DNA of 7,910 bases from contig QMOE01000085.1 in assembly GCA_003648125.1 (NCBI GenBank), positions 1 through 7,910 of the forward strand, in the 5' to 3' direction. Below are positions 1-5,320 of the stretch, piece by piece; position 1 is the stretch's first letter, and every line of letters begins with the position of its first letter. The stretch is from Chloroflexota bacterium (GTDB taxonomy: Bacteria; Chloroflexota; Anaerolineae; B4-G1). Position numbers and translations under genes: made by a program. The notes under the pieces were generated by a model, which saw only the letters and a list, made by a program, of their open reading frames with translations, was not told the DNA's origin and did no database searches.

Positions 1-98
1 AAAGGTCTACTCAACCGACGCTCGCTACTCAAGCGGTGGATGCTCGCTGTGTTATTCAGCCCAAGTGGGCAAGTTATTTAATCACGATCCCCTTCAAA

Positions 99-113
99 GA
101 ATCTCTGTGTAAC
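99..113 (-). repeat. CACAGAG-type repeat word, left end
   Basis: GAATCTCTGTGTAAC is the exact reverse complement of 7845-7859. With no gene in the first 295 bases, this marks the area as intergenic repeat material of the same kind as at the right end. Confidence 0.5.
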
Positions 114-161
114 AGGAATTTGGCAAAAAGTGTCCGATAGCAAGTTCTCATACGTGAACAG

Positions 162-253
162 GCCCTCACCCCAAGTTTTCCTTAACTTTGTCCAGCACGC
201 TGGCAAAGAGCAAGTCGCCCTTTTTTCTATAGAGCGCAACTGGGGGTGAGGGC
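162..253. repeat. Nested inverted-repeat structure downstream of the SPFH gene
   Basis: Outer arms GCCCTCACCCC (162-172) and GGGGTGAGGGC (243-253) are perfect complements. They extend inward to 15 of 16 positions through AGTT and AACT. Inside, CTTTG-T-CCAG (186-195) and CTGG-CAAAG (200-208) form a second hairpin with a single bulge and a CACG loop. On the plus strand a T6 run lies at 221-226 but is 12 bases from the inner stem. It could be a structured RNA, a weak 3' end for the SPFH transcript, or a decayed palindromic element. No direct repeat flanks it. Confidence 0.5.
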
Positions 254-295
254 TTTATTTGAATGGCGTTGCAGTGGTTCAGCGGCCGGCAGAGG

Positions 296-1330
296 CTACC
301 CGCCCATTGCCTTTAGCTTGGCCTCCCACTTACTGTACAGCTTGGTGTAGACAGCCTCGCTTAACTCGCCGGCGGCCAATCGCATATCCAGATTATCTAG
401 CGTGGCCTGGATGTCCGCGGCTGTTTGAGGAGCGGCGGGGGCGGCAGGCGCCGCCGGGGCAGCTTGCTGCGCCGGTTGCTGCATACTCTGGCCCATCATC
501 TGCGCCATCGCCGCGCCCATGCCCATGCCCGCTCCCAGTCCCACTCCCGCGCCGGCCATGCCACCGCCGCCGGGTTGCTGCGCCGCGTCGCGCATGGCCC
601 GCGCCGCCTGAAACTGCATATAAGCCTGCATGTCGCCCAGCGCGCCCATCGAGGCCCGCTCGTCAATCGCCTTGGCCGTTTCCTCGGTCGGGCCGACGTA
701 CTCGACGTAGACCGACGTCAGGGTGATGCCGCGCGCCTCGAATTCCTCGGTCGCCTTGGCCCGTGCGCCCATGGTCAGCTCTTCCGCCATCCCGGCCAAC
801 TCGATCACCGACTTGTCCATCTCGCCGATCAAGTCGGTCAGTTTGGTCAGGATCATGGAGCGGAAAAAGCCCTGTATGTCGGACGTGCGGTACATGCCCT
901 GCGTGCCGACGATCTTGTTGACAAAGAGCTGGGGATCGGTGATCTGAACCGCATAAGAGCCACGCGCTTGCACGCGGGCCATACCCAGTATCGGGTCTTT
1001 GATGGTGATCGGCGTCGGCGTGCCCCACTTTAGGTCAGTGAACTCGCGCAGGCTGACAAAGTAGACCTCGGCCTTGAACGGGGTATCGCCGGAGAACGCT
1101 TTGCCGATTATATTCACCAGGTACGGGATGTTGGCGGTGGCGATGGTGTGAGAACCGGGGCCAAAGACATCTAGCGAGCGGCCGTCGCGGAAAAAGACCG
1201 CCGCCTGGCTATCGCGCACGATCACCTGTGAGCCGATCCGAAAGTCGCCGGAACCCCGTTCGGGGATGCGATGCACCATTTCTGTACTGGATTCGTCTAC
1301 GAATTGAACAATGTCGAAAATTCGCGCCAT
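296..1330 (-). CDS. SPFH-domain protein (YdjI/COG4260-like), cytoplasmic
   Basis: A 344-residue protein of the stomatin/prohibitin (SPFH) superfamily, closest in layout to Bacillus YdjI (COG4260). Such proteins assemble on the inner face of the membrane as scaffolds. The SPFH core runs from about residue 30 to 230: it opens with IGSQVIVRDSQAAVFFRDG, includes the FGPGSHTI segment and ends in the alanine/glutamate-rich helix around KATEEFEARGITLTSVYVEY. There is no N-terminal membrane helix, so it must be recruited by a partner. Residues 254-283 are Gly/Met-rich, 284-303 are Gln/Ala/Pro-rich, and 304-344 form a short helical tail (DMRLAAGELSEAVYTKLYSK) resembling a SHOCT segment. The C-terminal zinc ribbon usual in COG4260 proteins is absent. 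The ATG follows AAGGAGGT with 8-base spacing and lies 39 bases after the preceding gene's stop, which fits co-transcription. Family call is confident; role is inferred. Confidence 0.88.
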   Translation of the reverse strand: MARIFDIVQFVDESSTEMVHRIPERGSGDFRIGSQVIVRDSQAAVFFRDGRSLDVFGPGSHTIATANIPYLVNIIGKAFSGDTPFKAEVYFVSLREFTDLKWGTPTPITIKDPILGMARVQARGSYAVQITDPQLFVNKIVGTQGMYRTSDIQGFFRSMILTKLTDLIGEMDKSVIELAGMAEELTMGARAKATEEFEARGITLTSVYVEYVGPTEETAKAIDERASMGALGDMQAYMQFQAARAMRDAAQQPGGGGMAGAGVGLGAGMGMGAAMAQMMGQSMQQPAQQAAPAAPAAPAAPQTAADIQATLDNLDMRLAAGELSEAVYTKLYSKWEAKLKAMGG

Positions 1331-1369
1331 TTTGAATTACCTCCTTAGATTAAGCTAAAAACCTGTTTT

Positions 1370-1891
1370 CTACTGGCTTCCCAATATCAGGTGCTCGCGC
1401 TGGTCGAACGTGCTGTTGGCCTCGCGGCAGATGTCTTGAACGATGCGGACTGTCTCGGCCAGTCCCTCGCCGATGGAGACGGCCTCCCGCAGCCGGTCGC
1501 TGGCCGCATCCAACCGATCCACGTACTCGAACAAGGCCGCGTCAAAGTTGTACATCTGTTCCAACTCGGCCTCGTTGACCTTGTCGGCGTCGAACATGCC
1601 AGAGTAACCATAGGTGGCGAGTCGGATACGGTCGCCAAAGGTCTGAAGTTGCGTCACCGCGCTGCCGACGTCGTCCAAAAAATCCATCTTGCCGTGATTG
1701 ATCAACTCTTTCTGTACCACGTCGAGCTTGCGGCGCTGACCGGCCAGCTTTTCGGCCAGCGTCTTGCGCAAGAGTTGATCCGCCTTGCGACTGGTTTGGC
1801 GCTTTTGATAACCGCTCCAGCCGGGGATAAAGTCGGTTAGCTTTTCCAGCGCCGTGCGACTGCCCGTTACTTTTTCGAGAATGTCTCCCAT
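1370..1891 (-). CDS. Conserved-looking helical protein of unknown function, SPFH partner
   Basis: A 173-residue soluble protein that I do not recognise as a named family. It has no signal peptide or membrane segment. Heptad-like charged helices fill residues 30-65 (RKADQLLRKTLAEKLAGQRR) and 118-160. Between them lies a distinctive segment at 94-117 containing YGYSGMFD, then acidic residues and MYNFD, which looks like a family signature. The extended helical character next to an SPFH gene invites comparison with PspA, which pairs with YdjI in Bacillus, but I see no sequence similarity to PspA. The start is well supported: AGGAGG lies 7 bases before the ATG. The gene sits 56 bases after hepT and 39 bases before the SPFH gene, so it is probably in one transcript with the latter. 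A role as binding partner of the SPFH scaffold is inference. Confidence 0.8.
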   Translation of the reverse strand: MGDILEKVTGSRTALEKLTDFIPGWSGYQKRQTSRKADQLLRKTLAEKLAGQRRKLDVVQKELINHGKMDFLDDVGSAVTQLQTFGDRIRLATYGYSGMFDADKVNEAELEQMYNFDAALFEYVDRLDAASDRLREAVSIGEGLAETVRIVQDICREANSTFDQREHLILGSQ

Positions 1892-1947
1892 TTGTAAGCC
1901 TCCTATTTCTTTTACTTGGATTGACCAGTTTCTTGGTAGGTCGCTAG

Positions 1948-2301
1948 TTAGTCGTTACTTTCTTCAATCTCTTTCAATATCTTGCTCACTTCTGACTTGA
2001 GAACGGGTAAATCATCCTGTAGGGTCAGCCAGACTTTTTCGAGGTCAACTCCAAAATAGCGGTGAATGAGCTTGTCGCGCATTCCGGCGATATCCTGCCA
2101 CGGGATATGGGCGTGTTTGTCACGCAATTCATTGGGAAGCAACTTGACAGCTTCGCCGATAATCATAATTTGCCGGATGACTCCATCCTGAATCAGTGCG
2201 TTGTCGTCAAAACCTTTTTGGTCAAGCCCCCGCACATATTGCTCGATCCTCGTGATTGCATCCGAAATATGGTGGAGAAATAGGGATTCACGTTGTTTCA
2301 T
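1948..2301 (-). CDS. hepT: HepT-like ribonuclease toxin (DUF86)
   Basis: A 117-residue all-helical HEPN-fold protein of the HepT/DUF86 family, the toxin of the MntA-HepT type VII toxin-antitoxin system. The catalytic Rx4HxY motif is intact at R75-H80-Y82 (RDKLIHRY), preceded by the typical IPWQDIAGM segment. Another family hallmark is the helix IRQIMIIGEAVKLLP at 42-56. Known members cleave RNA and are silenced when the cognate nucleotidyltransferase AMPylates the motif tyrosine. Length is usual for the family and nothing looks broken. The ATG follows a strong GAGGTGA ribosome site and overlaps the end of mntA by 14 bases, so the pair is translationally coupled with the antitoxin made first. 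It lies within a run of genes otherwise devoted to membrane/SPFH proteins. Confidence 0.93.
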   Translation of the reverse strand: MKQRESLFLHHISDAITRIEQYVRGLDQKGFDDNALIQDGVIRQIMIIGEAVKLLPNELRDKHAHIPWQDIAGMRDKLIHRYFGVDLEKVWLTLQDDLPVLKSEVSKILKEIEESND

Positions 2302-2587
2302 AAATCACCTCAAGCTCACTTTTGACCCTGGCGCGGATATACGGGCTGATGGCAGCTTCTGTTAACAGATCCACTCTTCTGTCGAGCGCTGTTGAGATTT
2401 CGCGTTCCAACGCCACGAGCGCGAGTAGGCTCTTGTTCTTTGAGAAACGAACCAACAGGTCAATGTCGCTTTGGGCAGTTGCTTCTCCCCTCGCCATAGA
2501 GCCAAAGACTCCCACCATTGCAACATCATTGGCGCGACATATTTCAATCAATCTGCTGGTGTCGAAAGGCAGCCTTGCCGTGGTCAT
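2288..2587 (-). CDS. mntA: MntA-like nucleotidyltransferase antitoxin
   Basis: A 99-residue minimal nucleotidyltransferase, the antitoxin partner of HepT. The hallmark GSx10DxD motif is complete: G29-S30, then D41 and D43 (SDIDLLV), with the third acidic residue probably D73 in RRVDLL. Known family members transfer AMP groups to the HepT tyrosine and so block its RNase activity. I chose the ATG at 2587 because GAGAGAG lies just upstream and the protein then begins right before the fold (MTTARLPFDTSRL). A GTG at 2632 would add 15 residues but has no properly spaced ribosome site. The gene starts 96 bases after the stop of the zinc-ribbon membrane gene, a gap large enough for its own promoter. 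A TACAAT -10-like box (2647-2652) lies there without a clear -35. Confidence 0.92.
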   Translation of the reverse strand: MTTARLPFDTSRLIEICRANDVAMVGVFGSMARGEATAQSDIDLLVRFSKNKSLLALVALEREISTALDRRVDLLTEAAISPYIRARVKSELEVIYETT

Positions 2588-2593
2588 AACATT

Positions 2594-2600
2594 CTCTCTC
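2594..2600 (-). promoter_or_regulatory. Ribosome binding site that sets the mntA start
   Basis: GAGAGAG on the minus strand lies six bases before the ATG at 2587. The alternative GTG at 2632 has GAGAG only two bases away, too close to work well, so this site favours the shorter 99-residue protein. Confidence 0.55.
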
Positions 2601-2619
2601 AATGCCGGATTTAGCGAGA

Positions 2620-2649
2620 AATAGCGATGCACAACTCTCGTCCGCTATT
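2620..2649. repeat. 7-base inverted repeat in the mntA-hepT leader, possible operator
   Basis: Perfect arms AATAGCG (2620-2626) and CGCTATT (2643-2649) are separated by 16 bases, giving a centre-to-centre distance of 23 bases, about two helical turns. The right arm overlaps a TACAAT -10-like box on the minus strand (2647-2652). This geometry would suit autoregulation of the toxin-antitoxin pair, but a 7-base repeat can arise by chance and no binding protein is known here. Confidence 0.3.
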
Positions 2650-2682
2650 GTATACGTAGCTTGCGCGTACCCGGTTGCATCT

Positions 2683-3204
2683 CTAGCCCGTCAGGAATAT
2701 CTCTGCCCCACAGTAGGGGCACTCGACCACGCCCTGGCCGACCAGTTCCACTTTACCGCCACAACTGGGACACTTGTTTCCGCGCAGTTGGGCCGCATCG
2801 CGGGAGTAGAGCAGCCCATTGTCCCAGTTGATGTAACCGGCAAACAGTCCCTTGTTCACCAGATCGTAGACCCACGCTTTGACTTGATCGCGGCTGGTGT
2901 CCAGTTCCAGGGCCACGTCCGAGATCTGCACCCGGCCTTGCGCCTGCACCATCCCCAGCAGTTTGCGTTCTTTCTCGACCTCGGTGAACTCGGCCGCTTC
3001 CCGTTGACCTTTGACGAGCATAAAGAGGCCCACGCCGACGAGGGGGGCGGCGATGATGAACGCCAGTCCTAACCCCAGCACCGGGGCAGTCAGGTTGGTA
3101 TAGTTGTCGGAGAAATAGCCCGTGCCGATCCACAACACGCTCAACAGGCAGACGCCCAAGCCAGCGACGACGAGGATCAGCCCGATAATTTTGCCTGTAT
3201 TCAT
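2683..3204 (-). CDS. Membrane protein with predicted winged helix and C-terminal zinc ribbon
   Basis: A 173-residue three-part protein. Residues 6-27 and about 41-65 are two strongly hydrophobic membrane helices joined by a short loop (YFSDNYTNLT). Residues 72-135 look like a winged-helix fold: a helix ERKLLGMVQAQGRVQISDVALEL, a recognition-type helix SRDQVKAWVYDLVNKG, and a wing-like strand GYINWDNGLLYS. Residues 144-166 form a zinc ribbon with two CPxCG knuckles (C145/C148 and C162/C165). The combination suggests a membrane-anchored cytoplasmic sensor or adaptor; DNA binding is possible but not shown. The ATG shares its first base with the last base of the DUF2207 stop (TAATG), and its GGAGG ribosome site sits inside that gene's final glycine codons, so the two are coupled. 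The zinc ribbon recalls Bacillus YdjG. The fold calls are by eye. Confidence 0.85.
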   Translation of the reverse strand: MNTGKIIGLILVVAGLGVCLLSVLWIGTGYFSDNYTNLTAPVLGLGLAFIIAAPLVGVGLFMLVKGQREAAEFTEVEKERKLLGMVQAQGRVQISDVALELDTSRDQVKAWVYDLVNKGLFAGYINWDNGLLYSRDAAQLRGNKCPSCGGKVELVGQGVVECPYCGAEIFLTG

Positions 3205-5042
3205 TATCCAAATCCTCCCCCGCCGCCGCCTCCACCCCCACCGCCGCCGCCACCTCCGCTGCTGCCTGAGCTGCTGGGGGAACTGGATAGCGTGCTGCCG
3301 GCCGTGTTGAGCATCGAGGTAAGCCCATCCGACATGCTCTGTAACCCACCTGCCATACCGTCTGACATTTGTTGCAGCGAAGGCGCGCTGCCGCTGCTAC
3401 CCACCGCCCTACCCAGTCCGGGCGCCCGCCGCCCGCCGCCGGTCGGGATATACCACAGCGGGATCGGCACGTAGGCCATCTGGGTCGTCTCCAGACGCGA
3501 GAACTTGCGCACCCAACTCCGATCCACTCCAAAGGCGATGGCGTAGGGCAAGTATTTTTCAAACTGGTCCGTGGCCCGTTGCAGGTCGGTGTAACGCTCA
3601 ATCTCGTCCAGGTAGCGCTTGAAGGCGTCCCACCATGCGGCTTGCTCGGCCCCTTTGCGCGTCTTGGCCGGCATCCACTGCCCTATGATGATCATCCCGA
3701 GGCCGGTGATGCCCATTCCAATCACTGGGCAGATTATCATATTGGTGTACTTGCTCAATGCCGCAGATAGGAACATACCTCCGAATATGGCCATCATCAG
3801 CAACGCAGTTCCCCAACCGACGTACCGTTTGCGAGTTTGGTCGGGGCTGGCGCGAAAGTACTTGCGCTTGACCGTTTCTTTGTAAAGTTGTTTTTTAATC
3901 TTGGGAACGGCATTGTAGAACTTGTTTTTCAAGGAGGACATGCGCCGCTCGCTGCGCCGGCCCAACAGTTTGCGTAACAGCGTGCGCTCGTAAAGCAGCA
4001 GGTCGTCGGCGCTCTTTTCGGTGCGATGGAAAATAAAGTCAAAGCTGGTAATTCCAAAGAAGCCGGACTTGCGCTCCTCTTCGATGGTGAGATATCCGCG
4101 CCGCGCCAGATCCACCAACGTGGCGATGATGTCCTGCATGTCGGCTTTTTCGTCCACCAGCGTGCCGGCCACGCCGGGCGGATCGTCGCTGGGGGGTTTG
4201 GGCAAGTAGGCCGCCGGCAACACGACTTTGGGGTCGCGCCCGCGCAGGTACCACAATAGCAGGAAGAAAAGCGGGCCGCCCAGTATCAGAAGCGCGCCGA
4301 TGAGGCCTAACCCCAGGTCGAGCCACGCTTTGATATCACTGCTCTCCCACTCGGCCTGGCGGTCGTAGGCCGCTTGCCAGCCAGGCTCAGTCCCCTGCAC
4401 GATGCCGTGGGGGAACTGCACCCGCACTTCGAGTTCTTGATCGGGGTCGAGCGTCTCCTGGGCCGTGAAGGTCACGGTACTGCTGCCTTGCCCTGCTATC
4501 GTTGCTTCAGCGCCGTAAACACTCACCGGGTCGCCCGGCGCGCCCTCCGGTAAGTAGACCGTGACGGTAGAGTTGTGAACAGGAAAATCGCGGTCGGGGT
4601 AGACCGCTTTCCAGAATAGTTGATCGCCGCCCTCATAGTAGCGCAGCCCGCCGTGGACGGTGTAGCGCAGGACAAAGGAGTGGGTAGTGTTGGAGGTGTA
4701 GGGAAAGTACCACTTGACGATAAAATCCCCTTCGTCCGTGTAGGTCTCGAATGTGTACTCCCCGCCGTGGCCCTGCTCGTACTGCCGATTGCCTTCCCAC
4801 ACCTCCACGTCGCTGATGTGCTCCAGCCGGCCCATCGGGATGTTGCGATAGCCAAAGTGAAAGTCCCCGCTGGTAAAGACGATCTCTTGTATCTCATCGA
4901 CGATGAAATCGCCGTTGGGGAGGACTTTTATGTTCACGTCAAAGCGTTCCCAGTAAAATGATTTGCTCTGAGCGCGAACCGCTCCGGTCAGCGACAATGC
5001 CGCTACCAGGGCCAGTAGTAAAATCCAGTGGAAGCGTTTCAT
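3204..5042 (-). CDS. DUF2207 membrane protein with poly-glycine C-terminus
   Basis: A 612-residue envelope protein of the DUF2207 family, whose biochemical role is unknown. A Sec signal peptide occupies residues 1-24 (cleavage likely AVRA|QSKS). The extracytoplasmic beta-rich DUF2207 domain spans about 27-215 and includes FHFGYRNIP and QLFWKAVYP. A membrane helix lies at about 241-266, then a cytoplasmic segment with DIIATLVDLARRGYLTI (304-320), two membrane helices at about 409-429 and 433-455, and the conserved WWDAFKRYLDEIERYTD and EKYLPYAIAFGVDRSW stretches (470-510). The tail is Ser-rich and ends in fifteen consecutive glycines (596-610) plus FG, common in this family. The frame is open back to 5324, but the ATG at 5042 has AGGAG at 9-base spacing and starts exactly at the signal peptide. 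It is the first gene of the run and has its own promoter. Confidence 0.93.
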   Translation of the reverse strand: MKRFHWILLLALVAALSLTGAVRAQSKSFYWERFDVNIKVLPNGDFIVDEIQEIVFTSGDFHFGYRNIPMGRLEHISDVEVWEGNRQYEQGHGGEYTFETYTDEGDFIVKWYFPYTSNTTHSFVLRYTVHGGLRYYEGGDQLFWKAVYPDRDFPVHNSTVTVYLPEGAPGDPVSVYGAEATIAGQGSSTVTFTAQETLDPDQELEVRVQFPHGIVQGTEPGWQAAYDRQAEWESSDIKAWLDLGLGLIGALLILGGPLFFLLLWYLRGRDPKVVLPAAYLPKPPSDDPPGVAGTLVDEKADMQDIIATLVDLARRGYLTIEEERKSGFFGITSFDFIFHRTEKSADDLLLYERTLLRKLLGRRSERRMSSLKNKFYNAVPKIKKQLYKETVKRKYFRASPDQTRKRYVGWGTALLMMAIFGGMFLSAALSKYTNMIICPVIGMGITGLGMIIIGQWMPAKTRKGAEQAAWWDAFKRYLDEIERYTDLQRATDQFEKYLPYAIAFGVDRSWVRKFSRLETTQMAYVPIPLWYIPTGGGRRAPGLGRAVGSSGSAPSLQQMSDGMAGGLQSMSDGLTSMLNTAGSTLSSSPSSSGSSGGGGGGGGGGGGGGGFG

Positions 5043-5051
5043 AGGTGCACA

Positions 5052-5056
5052 CTCCT
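5052..5056 (-). promoter_or_regulatory. Ribosome binding site fixing the DUF2207 start
   Basis: AGGAG on the minus strand lies nine bases before the ATG at 5042. It matters because the open frame runs 94 codons further upstream through repeat sequence. This site and the signal peptide immediately after the ATG settle the start. Confidence 0.8.
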
Positions 5057-5070
5057 TTGTGACGTGACTT

Positions 5071-5099
5071 ATTATAGTGTAATTTCTATGAAAAGGGAA
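5071..5099 (-). promoter_or_regulatory. Probable sigma-70-type promoter of the DUF2207 gene run
   Basis: A perfect TATAAT lies at 5071-5076 (minus strand), which would start a transcript near 5064 with a leader of about 22 bases holding the ribosome site. The -35 region at 17-base spacing (TTCCCT, 5094-5099) is poor, so the promoter may need an activator or depend mainly on the -10. The position directly upstream of the first gene fits an operon promoter. Confidence 0.55.
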
Positions 5100-5134
5100 G
5101 CGTGATTGTAACCGTTCAGGCGGAGACGTTTTTC

Positions 5135-5214
5135 TTACCGCAGAGATCGCAGAGTTGGGAGAAAATATCATCTCACAGAGATAAAATGAGAAAACTTGGC
5201 GTTCTCTGCGGTAA
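5135..5214. repeat. 12-base inverted repeat around CAGAGA-type modules
   Basis: Perfect arms TTACCGCAGAGA (5135-5146) and TCTCTGCGGTAA (5203-5214) enclose 56 bases. Inside is a small hairpin ATCTC-ACA-GAGAT (5170-5182). A CGCAGAG and a CACAGAG word also occur between the arms. Neither strand has a T run placed for termination. It looks like degenerate intergenic repeat material of the CAGAG type also seen at both ends of the window. Confidence 0.5.
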
Positions 5215-5222
5215 AAATCATA

Positions 5223-5295
5223 CGTTTCATTTCGGTTAAAAGTAGGCGCAATTTCCATACCGCGCGCTACGGAAAGCGCGCCTACTCGACTCATT
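5223..5295 (-). repeat. Palindromic element copy A; likely terminator of the hydrolase gene
   Basis: This 73-base stretch matches 7754-7826 at 66 of 73 positions without gaps, so both derive from one repeat. It folds on itself: AGTAGGCGC (5241-5249) pairs with GCGCCTACT, and TTTCC pairs with GGAAA further in, around a GC-rich loop. Read on the minus strand, the stem is followed directly by TTTT, the shape of a rho-independent terminator, and it begins about 25 bases after the stop of the glycoside hydrolase. The outer terminal repeats seen in copy B are not preserved, so this copy is eroded or truncated at its ends. Confidence 0.75.
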
Positions 5296-5320
5296 AGACG
5301 TTGGAGGACACAGTCACTCG

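Noticed and set aside
259..1033. Plus-strand open frames opposite the SPFH gene (Arg/Pro/His-rich).
   Set aside because: They mirror a GC-rich real gene; composition is typical of antisense shadow frames.
2588..2632. GTG start for mntA adding 15 residues.
   Set aside because: No suitably spaced ribosome site, and the added residues do not resemble the family. GAGAGAG supports the ATG at 2587.
3207..3256. Poly-glycine run as a sequencing error or frameshift.
   Set aside because: The codons vary (GGA, GGG, GGC, GGT), the frame stays open, and glycine-rich ends are common in DUF2207 proteins.
2753..3601. Minus-strand 282-codon frame overlapping the zinc-ribbon and DUF2207 genes.
   Set aside because: Arg-rich alternate frame of two well-supported genes. 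The Gly-tail overlap (TAATG) needs no frameshift.
5135..5214. CAGAG-type repeats as a CRISPR array.
   Set aside because: No regular repeat-spacer pattern; the units are short, inverted and irregularly spaced.
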